In this document: positions 8,697 through 16,839 of the stretch, piece after piece | How the letters are laid out: each line of letters begins with the position of its first letter | How positions within the stretch are numbered: position 1 is the first letter of the stretch | Assembly: GCA_016703105.1 (NCBI GenBank) | Contig: JADJCS010000007.1 | Span: 62,001-126,000 of the forward strand | Length of the DNA stretch: 64,000 nt | Direction of reading: 5' to 3' | Source of the DNA: Flavobacteriales bacterium | GTDB lineage: Bacteria; Bacteroidota; Bacteroidia; Flavobacteriales_F; PHOS-HE28 | Translations under genes and position numbers: made by a program | Notes under the pieces: generated by a model | The model's database searches: none | What the model was told of the DNA's origin: nothing | What the model saw: the letters and a program-made list of their open reading frames with translations, nothing else

Positions 8697-9151
8697 CCGG
8701 TCCCGGAGGCGTGGAAGAGGAATGTGTTGTGCTGGTGGACGAACGTGACGAAGTCCTCGGTACGATGGGGAAAATGGATGCCCATCGTGGTGGCCATTTG
8801 CATCGCGCGTTCTCCGTATTCGTATTCGATGCCCACGGACGTCCGCTCTTGCAGAAACGAGCTGCGACCAAGTACCACAGTGGCGGCTTGTGGAGCAACG
8901 CCTGTTGCGGGCACCCACGTCGCGGCGAGACCATTGAGAACGCAGCTCGTCGCCGATTGAACGAGGAGATGGGGATCGACCGCTATGCCAGCCCTGAGTT
9001 CTGGTTCATTTATCGCGCGACGCTTCCCAATGGACTGATCGAACACGAGTTGGATCACGTGCTTTTCGCCCAGTACGACGGGGTTGCCGAACCTTCCGCG
9101 GACGAGGTTGAACAGTGGCGGTATGCCGACCCCGACGAATTGACCCCGTGA
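8693..9151 (+). CDS. idi: Isopentenyl-diphosphate delta-isomerase, frameshifted
   Basis: Type I IPP isomerase supplying DMAPP/IPP for carotenoids. The open part is 152 residues, against about 180 for the family. It carries the active-site cysteine block SNACCGHPRRGE, the Nudix-like helix AARRRLNEEMG and the acidic ELDHVLFA. The frame stops at TGA 9149, but the next frame continues with the family's C-terminal segment (PERYTAWLHISWPEVL) to TGA 9246-9248. Removing one base in the CCCC run at 9144-9147 restores a 184-residue protein. Either an assembly indel or a recent mutation. Confidence 0.88.
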   Translation: MTGPGGVEEECVVLVDERDEVLGTMGKMDAHRGGHLHRAFSVFVFDAHGRPLLQKRAATKYHSGGLWSNACCGHPRRGETIENAARRRLNEEMGIDRYASPEFWFIYRATLPNGLIEHELDHVLFAQYDGVAEPSADEVEQWRYADPDELTP

Positions 9152-9248
9152 TCTAGCGGAGCACCCGGAACGTTACACCGCTTGGCTGCACATCAGCTGG
9201 CCGGAAGTCCTCGCACGAAGGGGAGCGCGTCCATCCAGCGCTGCTTGA
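9152..9248 (+). pseudogene. idi: Out-of-frame 3' end of idi
   Basis: In the +1 frame, bases 9144-9248 encode a clear IPP isomerase tail: RDLAEHPERYTAWLHISWP, then EVLARRG and a stop. It has no start of its own and makes sense only joined to the reading frame upstream. Confidence 0.8.
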
Positions 9249-9287
9249 GCAGAGGACATCACGCGGCTTGCTACCTGACCGCTTACC

Positions 9288-10634
9288 ATGAAAAGCCCAT
9301 CGGTAGCCATACACTGGTTCCGGCGCGACCTACGCCTCCATGACAACCATGGATTGTACAGGTCGTTGAAGGACCACGGTCGCGTGCTTCCCCTTTTCAT
9401 CTTCGACACGACCATATTGGACAAGTTGGAGGACCGGCACGATCGGCGGGTCGACCTCATCCACCGCACTGTCCTTTCCATGAGAACTTGCTTGGAGCAC
9501 AATGGTGCTTCCATGCTGGTAATGCACGGGGAACCCGTTCAGGTCTGGCGGGAAATTCTGGACCGCTTCGATGTGCATGCCGTCACGGTCAACCACGATC
9601 ATGAGCCGTACGCGATCGCACGGGACCGGACCGTGGCCGATCTTTTAAGATCACGTGGTATCGAACTCCGCAGTTACAAGGACATCAGCATTTTCGAACG
9701 TGGTGAGGTGGTGAAGGAGAACGGTGGGCCATACACCGTGTTCACACCGTACATGCGGAAATGGAAGGAACGGTTCGAAACGCGCATGCTCGAACCGTTC
9801 CCGTGCGAGGAACTCACCGATCGGTACTGGCACGCTCCTGCCCTACCGTGCCCGACTTTAGAGGAACTGGGGTTCGAACACACGGACCTGGCGATGGCCG
9901 AGGCCGAAGTACCGGACAGCGTTCTCCGGGCCTACCACTGGACCAGGGATCTGCCCGCATTGGAAGGCACAAGCCGCATGAGCGCCCATCTCCGCTTCGG
10001 CACAGTGAGCATCCGTGCGCTTATGCGCCAAGCAATGACCATGAGCTCGACATACACGAACGAGTTGATCTGGCGGGAATTCTTCATGCAAGTGCTCTGG
10101 CATCACCCGAATGCCGAGACCCGGGCGATCAAACCGGCCTACGATAGCATCCTCTGGCGCAACAACGAGGAGGAGTTCAAAGCCTGGTGCGAAGGCCGAA
10201 CCGGCTATCCGCTCGTGGACGCCGGAATGCGCGAACTGTTAGCCACAGGGTTGATGCACAACCGCGTCCGGATGGTGGTCGCGAGCTTCCTTACCAAACA
10301 TCTGTTGATCGACTGGCGCTGGGGGGAAGCTTGGTTCGCGGCCAAGCTCCTGGATTTCGAACTGAGCAGTAACAACGGCGGCTGGCAATGGGCCTCTGGT
10401 TCGGGGTGTGATGCCGCACCCTATTACCGGATCTTCAACCCGCACCTGCAACTACAGCGATTCGATCCGCAGTTAAAATATGTGAAGCGATGGGTGCCGG
10501 AACACGGTTCGGCAAACTATATGCAGGAGGTGGTCGTTCATCAAGTAGCCCGCGAACGCGCTCTTAAGGCCTACAAACTTGCCCTCAAAGGAGACGTCGG
10601 GCGAACCGAACGACAACCTAATTTGTTCTCCTAG
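9288..10634 (+). CDS. phr: Deoxyribodipyrimidine photolyase
   Basis: Light-driven flavoenzyme that splits UV-induced pyrimidine dimers. 448 residues. The N-terminal photolyase domain starts with IHWFRRDLRLHDNHGL (about 8-23). The C-terminal FAD-binding domain includes WREFFMQVLWHHP and the hallmark NNGGWQWASGSGCDAAPYYR near 362-381. The class I CPD type fits the length and motifs. The gene lies 39 bases after the reconstructed idi stop and ends 3 bases before a 52-codon gene, so it looks like part of the same operon as crtI and crtB. Confidence 0.93.
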   Translation: MKSPSVAIHWFRRDLRLHDNHGLYRSLKDHGRVLPLFIFDTTILDKLEDRHDRRVDLIHRTVLSMRTCLEHNGASMLVMHGEPVQVWREILDRFDVHAVTVNHDHEPYAIARDRTVADLLRSRGIELRSYKDISIFERGEVVKENGGPYTVFTPYMRKWKERFETRMLEPFPCEELTDRYWHAPALPCPTLEELGFEHTDLAMAEAEVPDSVLRAYHWTRDLPALEGTSRMSAHLRFGTVSIRALMRQAMTMSSTYTNELIWREFFMQVLWHHPNAETRAIKPAYDSILWRNNEEEFKAWCEGRTGYPLVDAGMRELLATGLMHNRVRMVVASFLTKHLLIDWRWGEAWFAAKLLDFELSSNNGGWQWASGSGCDAAPYYRIFNPHLQLQRFDPQLKYVKRWVPEHGSANYMQEVVVHQVARERALKAYKLALKGDVGRTERQPNLFS

Positions 10635-10637
10635 CAC

Positions 10638-10796
10638 ATGCCACGTAGAAAAAAACTGATCCTCACACAACCGGTGAGGGAAGGCATCAAACAGATAAAG
10701 GTCCGCTTGGACGCACGCACCGTGATCACCCTGGCCAGCTTGAAAGCTCTGGAATTCTGGAAGCAACGCTATCCGAAGGCCGAAGTGATCGGTTGA
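10638..10796 (+). CDS. Small basic protein, 52 residues, unknown function
   Basis: ATG at 10638, three bases after the photolyase stop, ends four bases before the SRPBCC start. The product starts MPRRKKLILTQPVREGIKQI and ends in EFWKQRYPKAEVIG. It is basic and has no signal peptide or membrane segment. The tight fit between two genes and the protein-like composition make it likely real. I do not recognise the family; a nucleic-acid or regulatory role would be a guess. Confidence 0.65.
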   Translation: MPRRKKLILTQPVREGIKQIKVRLDARTVITLASLKALEFWKQRYPKAEVIG

Positions 10797-10800
10797 GGTA

Positions 10801-11292
10801 ATGGGGGCCCACATCCTCGAACGTGAGCAACTCCTGGAGGTGGACATTGCGGCTGCCTGGGCCTTCTTCAGCACACCACGCAACCTTGGATCGATCACGC
10901 CGTCGTCCATGCGCTTCAGCATACATGGGGCCTTCGATGACAGACCCGCACATAGCGGTCAATTGATCACCTACAAGGTGCGCCCCCTGTTCGGTATCCC
11001 AGTGAAATGGGTCACGCGCATCGAAGAGGTCGTCCCGACCCAGCAGTTCGCCGATACCCAGCTACAAGGTCCGTTCAAGCGATGGCGGCATGTGCACCGG
11101 TTCGAGGCGGTCCACGGAGGAACTTTGATGTACGACCGCGTAGAGTATGAGCTTCCGTTGGGTGCGCTGGGAGAGCTTGCACATCGGCTCGTGGTCCGCG
11201 CCAAGATCGAAGACATCTTTACGTATCGCGAACGCGTCCTCCCCGGGCTGTTACCGAGCATGAAGGCGAAAGGCCTGTACGAAGGGGTATAG
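10801..11292 (+). CDS. SRPBCC-superfamily ligand-binding protein
   Basis: 163-residue protein of the START/Bet v1-like SRPBCC fold, as judged from the opening LEREQLLEVDIAAAWAFFST, the central GIPVKWVTRIEEV, the RWRHVHRFE strand and the long C-terminal helix. Such proteins bind hydrophobic ligands and are often found beside photolyase and carotenoid genes. Its ligand is unknown; a carotenoid or lipid precursor is an inference from context. It is the last gene of the sigma-crt-photolyase run. Confidence 0.8.
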   Translation: MGAHILEREQLLEVDIAAAWAFFSTPRNLGSITPSSMRFSIHGAFDDRPAHSGQLITYKVRPLFGIPVKWVTRIEEVVPTQQFADTQLQGPFKRWRHVHRFEAVHGGTLMYDRVEYELPLGALGELAHRLVVRAKIEDIFTYRERVLPGLLPSMKAKGLYEGV

Positions 11293-11366
11293 CACCTCCA
11301 CTGCTGGTTGAACAGCGCACTGTTCGTCATGAGGGACCGCAAGCAAAAGCGGTGCGCGCTCCCGTC

Positions 11367-11374
11367 TAGATTTG
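11367..11374 (+). promoter_or_regulatory. Putative -7 element of the methyltransferase gene
   Basis: TAGATTTG matches TAnnTTTG exactly, 15 bases before ATG 11389. It argues against the upstream TTG (11308) as the translation start. Confidence 0.45.
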
Positions 11375-11388
11375 CGCTCCGATCCCGC

Positions 11389-12090
11389 ATGGGCCTTTCG
11401 ATGAGCGACCATTTGCAACGCGTTGGCAGCTACCTGAACCATCTGGCGAAGGCGCGAACAGCGCATGGAGTGCATTCCCCTTTCGTTTATGAGCTGGTGA
11501 CCCAGGTGCTCCGCGACAGGACGCCAATGCCTGAGTTCGCAGCCATTGAAAGGCTGCGGGAAGACCTTCTGGAGAGCGACCAGACCATTCGCGTAAATGA
11601 TCTCGGAGCTGGATCACGGGTGCTGGACCTTCCCGTGCGCGGCGTTGCGGATATGGCCCGTTCGGCCCTGAAACCGGCACGCCAGGGTCAGTTATTGTTC
11701 CGTCTCGCCCGCTATTTCCGGCCACGCATCGTGTTGGAACTCGGCACCTCGTTCGGCATCTCCACACTTTACCTGGCCCAAGGTGCGGAGGAGGGAGAGG
11801 TGATCACCATCGAGGGATGCCCGCAGACGTGCCGCATCGCTCAACATCACTTCGACCGGGTGCGCTGTGGCAACATTCTGCCCCTTTTGGGAAGTTTCAG
11901 ATCCAAGCTCCCGGAAGTGTTCAGGCGGCATGATCATCTTGACCTGGTCTTTTTCGACGGCCACCACTTGAAAGAACCCACCCTGGAGTACTTCGCCCAA
12001 TGCATGGATCACGTTAGCAGTGGCAGCGTGCTTGTCTTCGACGATATCCATTGGAGCCGGGGTATGGAGGAAGCTTGGGAAACTGTGTAA
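11389..12090 (+). CDS. Class I SAM-dependent methyltransferase, interrupted
   Basis: O-methyltransferase-like Rossmann protein. The frame opens at ATG 11389 (alternative ATG 11401). Motif I VLELGTSFGISTLYLA is near residue 115, EVITIEGCP follows, and the acidic DLVFFDGHH and VLVFDDIHW lie later. The frame meets TAA at 12088-12090, but the same frame continues for 32 more codons reading SHPRVTLTVDLYDMGLVFFR, which is the expected end of this family. It therefore appears to carry one in-frame nonsense codon where a Gln or Lys would fit. The substrate is unknown. Confidence 0.82.
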   Translation: MGLSMSDHLQRVGSYLNHLAKARTAHGVHSPFVYELVTQVLRDRTPMPEFAAIERLREDLLESDQTIRVNDLGAGSRVLDLPVRGVADMARSALKPARQGQLLFRLARYFRPRIVLELGTSFGISTLYLAQGAEEGEVITIEGCPQTCRIAQHHFDRVRCGNILPLLGSFRSKLPEVFRRHDHLDLVFFDGHHLKEPTLEYFAQCMDHVSSGSVLVFDDIHWSRGMEEAWETV

Positions 12091-12189
12091 TCGCATCCCC
12101 GCGTTACCCTGACCGTCGACCTGTACGACATGGGACTCGTATTCTTCCGCGAGCAGCAGGCAACGCAGCACTTCCGGATCCGTTATTAG
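12091..12189 (+). pseudogene. In-frame 3' remnant of the methyltransferase
   Basis: Directly after TAA 12088-12090 the same frame encodes SHPRVTLTVDLYDMGLVFFR and twelve more residues before TAG 12187-12189. It completes the beta-strand end of a class I methyltransferase and has no start of its own. Confidence 0.72.
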
Positions 12190-12320
12190 CGGGAGGGGCG
12201 AGGCGAAGTGGGGGCGTTGCTCACGATACTCTCAAGCACGTAAAGGCCCTGTCACCTCGCTCACATGATAGGGACCCCAGCACTACTACTTTCGCCTTCC
12301 TGACCGCTGACCCATCCGGC

Positions 12321-12872
12321 ATGAAGATCTACACACGCACTGGAGACAAGGGCACCACGGGCCTGCTCGGCGGTGAACGCGTGCCAAAGGACCATTTGCG
12401 CATCGAGGCCTATGGGACCGTGGACGAATTGAACAGCCAGCTCGGCTTGTTGCGGGACCTGACGGGGGAGGGGCGCAGAGTGTTCCTTACCGGGATCCAA
12501 GAAACCCTCTTCGGATTGGGATCGCGCTTGGCCTCAGGCTCGGATGCGGACGCGGACCGGTTCAAAGTGCCGCCCATCACGGATGCCCATGTGGAAGCCC
12601 TCGAAACGGCCATGGACGCGATGGACCGTGACCTACCCGTGATGCGTAACTTCATCCTTCCCGGCGGGCATCCAATCATATCGCAGGCGCATATCTGCCG
12701 CACCGTTTGCCGACGCGCGGAACGGCGGGTGGTACAATTGGCCGACCACGAGCAAGTTCCTGAGGTGCTGGTGCGCTACCTGAACCGCCTGAGCGACCTG
12801 TTGTTCGTGCTGGCGCGCCATCTCGGGCACGAACTAGGCATAGTAGAGACCCCGTGGAAGCCGCGCGGATGA
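12321..12872 (+). CDS. cobO: Cob(I)alamin adenosyltransferase, PduO type
   Basis: Transfers the adenosyl group of ATP to cob(I)alamin, giving coenzyme B12. 183 residues from ATG 12321; the long upstream extension of the frame overlaps the methyltransferase and is not coding. The N-terminal ATP-binding signature YTRTGDKGTTGLLGGERV is at 4-21, YGTVDELNSQLG follows, and the C-terminal helices carry CRTVCRRAERR and LNRLSDLLFVLAR. These are PduO-family features, so the gene name pduO is equally fitting. A TACTTTCG box at 12287 could be its -7 element. No cobalamin riboswitch is visible. Confidence 0.9.
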   Translation: MKIYTRTGDKGTTGLLGGERVPKDHLRIEAYGTVDELNSQLGLLRDLTGEGRRVFLTGIQETLFGLGSRLASGSDADADRFKVPPITDAHVEALETAMDAMDRDLPVMRNFILPGGHPIISQAHICRTVCRRAERRVVQLADHEQVPEVLVRYLNRLSDLLFVLARHLGHELGIVETPWKPRG

Positions 12873-12946
12873 AGCGAGAGCAAGGCTATCGGACGGTCCC
12901 TTTGGCACTGGTGGATAACTCGCCGCCCGCCGCATCGCGATCCGGT

Positions 12947-12954
12947 TATATTTG
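12947..12954 (+). promoter_or_regulatory. Putative -7 element of the DUF2795 gene
   Basis: TATATTTG matches TAnnTTTG exactly, 35 bases before ATG 12990, in a short gene-free gap. Confidence 0.5.
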
Positions 12955-12989
12955 CGCCCGTTTTACTGAAACCTGCAATCCGCGCTGCG

Positions 12990-13211
12990 ATGTATTGGAC
13001 GCTTGAACTAGCCTCATACTTGGAGGATGCCCCCTGGCCCGCCACCAAGGACGAGCTGATCGATTTCGCGATGCGTACTGGTGCGCCACTGGAAGTAGTG
13101 GAGAACCTGCAAGCCATTGAGGATGATGAGGAGGTGTTCGAGAGCATTGAGGATATCTGGCCCGATTACCCGAGCAAGGAGGACTTCTTCTTCAACGAGG
13201 ACGAGTACTGA
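12990..13211 (+). CDS. DUF2795-like small acidic protein
   Basis: 73-residue acidic cytosolic protein of the type found throughout Bacteroidota as DUF2795. It opens with MYWTLELASYLEDAPWPATK and ends in a strongly acidic tail, DFFFNEDEY. Its function is unknown. It has its own promoter-like box and a strong terminator, so it is a single-gene transcript. The family assignment is from memory of the N-terminal pattern. Confidence 0.85.
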   Translation: MYWTLELASYLEDAPWPATKDELIDFAMRTGAPLEVVENLQAIEDDEEVFESIEDIWPDYPSKEDFFFNEDEY

Positions 13212-13233
13212 GCGAACCCGGATCGTCGTTATC

Positions 13234-13259
13234 AAAAGCCTCCGGACCGGGGGCTTTTT
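13234..13259 (+). terminator. Rho-independent terminator
   Basis: AAAAGCC pairs with GGCTTTTT around an inner CCGG/CCGG core, ending in a T run, 23 bases after the DUF2795 stop. Confidence 0.85.
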
Positions 13260-13322
13260 CCTTGGCCTGACAGGCTGTCCGGAGGACGCCACCGGCATGG
13301 TCCGTGCTGCTTGCGGGACCGT

Positions 13323-13330
13323 TAACTTCG
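13323..13330 (+). promoter_or_regulatory. Possible -7 element of secA
   Basis: TAACTTCG is one base from TAnnTTTG and lies 58 bases before the secA ATG, downstream of the DUF2795 terminator. Confidence 0.3.
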
Positions 13331-13387
13331 CGCCCTTTCGCGATGGGCCCACCGTGAGCGGCCCTCTTCCCAACGCCCCCTCCCACC

Positions 13388-16300
13388 ATGCTCGGTGTAT
13401 TCAACAAAGCGATCAAGTCCATTTTCGGCGACAAAGCCACACGCGACCTGAAGGAAGTGACCCCGTTGGTCGAACAGGTCAAAGTGGAATACTCCAAACT
13501 CTCCGTCCTGGACCATGACGGTCTGCGTGCCCGCAGCGCTGCCTTGCGCTCGCTGATCCGGGAGCGCGTTCGCGTGGAGGAGGAGCGGCAGCAAGCACTG
13601 CGGGCGGAGATCGATGCCGACCCGCACATGGACATACACGCCCGAGAGGCACGGTACGAGGAGGTCGACACCCTCGAAAGCACCATCATCAAGCGTATGG
13701 AGGAAGTGCTGCTCGAGATCCTACCCGAGGCCTTCGCCATCATCAAGGATACCGCCCGCCGCTTCAAAGAGGAAAAGGAACTCCGCGTCACAGCAACCGA
13801 ACATGATCGGCACCTGGCCACCACGCGTGACAGTGTCGTGGTGGAAGGAGAAAAGGCCGTTTGGAAGAACACTTGGACGGCCGCAGGTACCCCTATGACC
13901 TGGGACATGGTCCACTACGACGTCCAGTTGATCGGAGGCGTCGCGCTGCATAGCGGCAAGATCGCCGAGATGGGTACCGGTGAAGGCAAAACACTCGTTG
14001 CCACGCTGCCGGTATTCCTGAACGCGCTCGCGGGCCGAGGCGTGCATGTGGTAACCGTGAACGATTACCTGAGCAAACGGGACAGCGAGTGGATGGGCCC
14101 GATCTATGAATTCCATGGCCTCTCCGTGGATTGCATCGACAAGCACCAGCCCAACAGCGCGGAACGTCGGCAGGCCTACCTGGCGGACATCACCTTCGGC
14201 ACCAACAACGAGTTCGGGTTCGACTATCTGCGCGATAACATGGCGCATGCACCGTCCGCACAAGTTCAACGCAAGCACCACTTCGCCATCGTGGATGAAG
14301 TGGACAGCGTGCTGATCGACGATGCGCGCACTCCGCTCATTATCAGCGGCCCCACCCCAAAGGGCGAAGTACACCAGTTCGATGAGTACAAGCCGCGCGT
14401 GGAGCGACTTTACGCCGCCCAACGCCAGTTGGTCACCAAGCTCCTGGCCGAGGCGAAGGAAGCCCTGAAAGGCCTTGGGGAGGGCAACCCCTCCAAAGAA
14501 CAACTGGAACGAGGCGGCATTGCTCTCCTGCGCGCGCACCGCGGTCTGCCGAAGAACAATGCGCTGATCAAATTCCTCAGCGAACCCGGCGTCCGCGCCC
14601 ACCTGCAGAAGACCGAGAACTTCTACATGCAGGACCAGAGCAAGGAAATGCCGAAGGTGGATCTGGAGCTCTTCTTCGTGATCGAGGAGAAGCAGAACCA
14701 GATCGAGCTCACCGAAAAGGGCGTGGACCTCATCAGTGGCGATGTGCAGGACGCGCACTTCTTCATCATGCCCGACGTGGGGGCCACCATCGCCGAGATC
14801 GAAAAGAGCGGCGCATCGGTGGAAGAAAAAGCCAGGCGCAAGGACGAACTGCTCCGCGACTTCGCCATCAAGAGCGAACGCATACACACCGTGAACCAGC
14901 TGATCCGCGCTTACACCCTGTTCGAGAAGGACGTGGAGTACGTGGTGATGGACGGCAAGGTGAAGATCGTGGACGAGCAGACAGGCCGCATCATGGAGGG
15001 GCGCCGCTACAGCGACGGACTGCACCAAGCCATTGAAAGCAAGGAAAGCGTGAAGGTGGAAGCCGCCACGCAGACCTACGCGACCATCACCCTGCAGAAC
15101 TATTTCCGCATGTACCACAAGCTGGCTGGCATGACCGGAACGGCGGAAACGGAAGCCCAGGAGCTATGGGACATCTACAAGTTGGATGTGATGTCCATCC
15201 CCACCAACCGGCCGGTGGTGCGGATCGATAATGAGGACATGGTCTTTAAGACCAAACGTGAGAAGTATACCGCTGTGATCGACGAGATCGCGAAACTGCA
15301 AGAGGCCAGCCGCCCAGTGCTGGTAGGCACTACCAGTGTTGAAGTGAGCGAGCTGATGAGCAAAATGCTCACAATGCGCAACATCAAGCACAACGTGTTG
15401 AACGCGAAGCAGCACGCTCGTGAGGCCGAGATCGTCGCCCAGGCGGGCTTGCCGGGCACCGTGACCATCGCCACCAACATGGCGGGGCGGGGTACGGACA
15501 TCAAGTTGGGCCCTGGCGTGAAGGAAGCGGGCGGCCTGGCCATCATCGGTACGGAAAAACACGAGAGCCGACGGGTGGACCGCCAGCTTCGGGGCCGCAG
15601 CGGACGGCAAGGCGACCCGGGATCCTCCCAGTTCTACATCAGTCTGGAGGACGACCTCATGCGCTTGTTCGGTAGCGAGCGCATCGCGAAGCTCATGGAT
15701 ACCCTTGGCCTGAAGGAAGGTGAGGTCATCCAGCACGCGATGGTGACGCGCAGCATCGAACGCGCCCAGAAGAAGGTGGAGGAGAACAACTTCGGCACCC
15801 GCAAACGGCTGTTGGAATATGACGACGTGATGAACAGCCAGCGCACAGTGATCTACAAGCGGCGCAACCACGCGCTGTTCGGCGAACGGCTGAAGCTGGA
15901 TATCTTGAACATGTTCAACGATGTGGGGCAGTCCACAGTGACCCAGCACCACGAGACCGGGGATTTTGAGGGGTACCAACTGGAGCTATACCGGCGTCTG
16001 CACTGCGAAAGTCCGGTGAACGCGGAAGAGTTCCGGAAGAGCGACCCGGACAGGTTGGTGGAACAAGTGTTCGAAGCGGCAATGAGCACCTACGAGCGGC
16101 GCGGGGCCAAACTGGCGGAGCAAGCGCTACCGGTGATCAGTGACGTGTACCTGAACCAGGGCGCGCAGTACGAGAACATCGTGGTGCCGATCACCGACGG
16201 TATCCGCACCATGCAAGTGGTCACCAATTTGGAGAAGTGCTACCGCAGCGGAGGACGCGAACTGATAGGCAGCATCGAGAAGTACATCACCCTGGCGATC

Positions 16301-16762
16301 ATCGACAACGAGTGGAAGGAACACTTGCGCGAAATGGACGAATTGCGCCGCAGCGTGCAGAACGCCTCCATCGAGCAAAAGGACCCCCTGTTGATCTACA
16401 AATTGGAGAGCTTCAATCTCTTCAAGGCCATGATGGAGAAGTTGAACGGCGACGTGGTGGGCTTCTTCGCCGGCGCGGGATTGCCTTCGGCCCAACCCAA
16501 CGTGCAGCAGGCCCAGGCCCCGCGTGCACCGCAGCAGAAGCTACAGACCAGCCGCACCGACGTTCCACAGTACGCCGGTGCCAGCAGCAGCGGAGCTCCC
16601 TCCCCGCGACCCTCCGGTCCGGCCCATCGCCAACCTCCACCACCCGCTGCACCACCACGCCAGGTTCAACCGGTGCGGGTGGAGAAGAAAGTGGGACGGA
16701 ACGATCCCTGCCCTTGCGGAAGCGGCAAGAAATTCAAGCAGTGCCACGGAAAGGAGGCGTAA
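13388..16762 (+). CDS. secA: Preprotein translocase ATPase SecA
   Basis: Motor ATPase that drives unfolded proteins through SecYEG. 1124 residues, a length usual for Bacteroidota SecA. Walker A MGTGEGKTLVA is near residues 196-206, the DEVD-type Walker B VDEVDSVLIDDART near 302, and the second nucleotide domain carries TNMAGRGTDIKLG and DRQLRGRSGRQGDPG. The C-terminus has a Pro/Gln-rich linker, then the zinc-binding SEC-C motif CPCGSGKKFKQCH. A long reading frame on the opposite strand is a codon-composition shadow. Confidence 0.97.
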   Translation: MLGVFNKAIKSIFGDKATRDLKEVTPLVEQVKVEYSKLSVLDHDGLRARSAALRSLIRERVRVEEERQQALRAEIDADPHMDIHAREARYEEVDTLESTIIKRMEEVLLEILPEAFAIIKDTARRFKEEKELRVTATEHDRHLATTRDSVVVEGEKAVWKNTWTAAGTPMTWDMVHYDVQLIGGVALHSGKIAEMGTGEGKTLVATLPVFLNALAGRGVHVVTVNDYLSKRDSEWMGPIYEFHGLSVDCIDKHQPNSAERRQAYLADITFGTNNEFGFDYLRDNMAHAPSAQVQRKHHFAIVDEVDSVLIDDARTPLIISGPTPKGEVHQFDEYKPRVERLYAAQRQLVTKLLAEAKEALKGLGEGNPSKEQLERGGIALLRAHRGLPKNNALIKFLSEPGVRAHLQKTENFYMQDQSKEMPKVDLELFFVIEEKQNQIELTEKGVDLISGDVQDAHFFIMPDVGATIAEIEKSGASVEEKARRKDELLRDFAIKSERIHTVNQLIRAYTLFEKDVEYVVMDGKVKIVDEQTGRIMEGRRYSDGLHQAIESKESVKVEAATQTYATITLQNYFRMYHKLAGMTGTAETEAQELWDIYKLDVMSIPTNRPVVRIDNEDMVFKTKREKYTAVIDEIAKLQEASRPVLVGTTSVEVSELMSKMLTMRNIKHNVLNAKQHAREAEIVAQAGLPGTVTIATNMAGRGTDIKLGPGVKEAGGLAIIGTEKHESRRVDRQLRGRSGRQGDPGSSQFYISLEDDLMRLFGSERIAKLMDTLGLKEGEVIQHAMVTRSIERAQKKVEENNFGTRKRLLEYDDVMNSQRTVIYKRRNHALFGERLKLDILNMFNDVGQSTVTQHHETGDFEGYQLELYRRLHCESPVNAEEFRKSDPDRLVEQVFEAAMSTYERRGAKLAEQALPVISDVYLNQGAQYENIVVPITDGIRTMQVVTNLEKCYRSGGRELIGSIEKYITLAIIDNEWKEHLREMDELRRSVQNASIEQKDPLLIYKLESFNLFKAMMEKLNGDVVGFFAGAGLPSAQPNVQQAQAPRAPQQKLQTSRTDVPQYAGASSSGAPSPRPSGPAHRQPPPPAAPPRQVQPVRVEKKVGRNDPCPCGSGKKFKQCHGKEA

Positions 16763-16790
16763 CTCATCCCGGGACCCAAAACAAAGGCCG

Positions 16791-16814
16791 AAGGCCCCGA
16801 CGGATCGGGGCCTT
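16791..16814. terminator. Hairpin between convergent secA and MORN/TonB gene
   Basis: Perfect 10-bp stem AAGGCCCCGA/TCGGGGCCTT with a 4-base loop, between converging genes. No long T run follows on the plus strand; on the minus strand a short CTTTGTTTT tract follows. Confidence 0.6.
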
Positions 16815-16839
16815 CCTGCTATGGTGTATGACGTGTGGT

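Noticed and set aside
12190..12320. Possible cobalamin riboswitch before the adenosyltransferase gene
   Set aside because: I looked for the B12-box and conserved hairpins; the gap is only ~130 bases and none was seen.
13721..15118. 465-codon frame on the minus strand inside secA
   Set aside because: It lies wholly within secA, has a His/Val/Leu-rich shadow composition and no known domain; it is produced by codon bias on the opposite strand.
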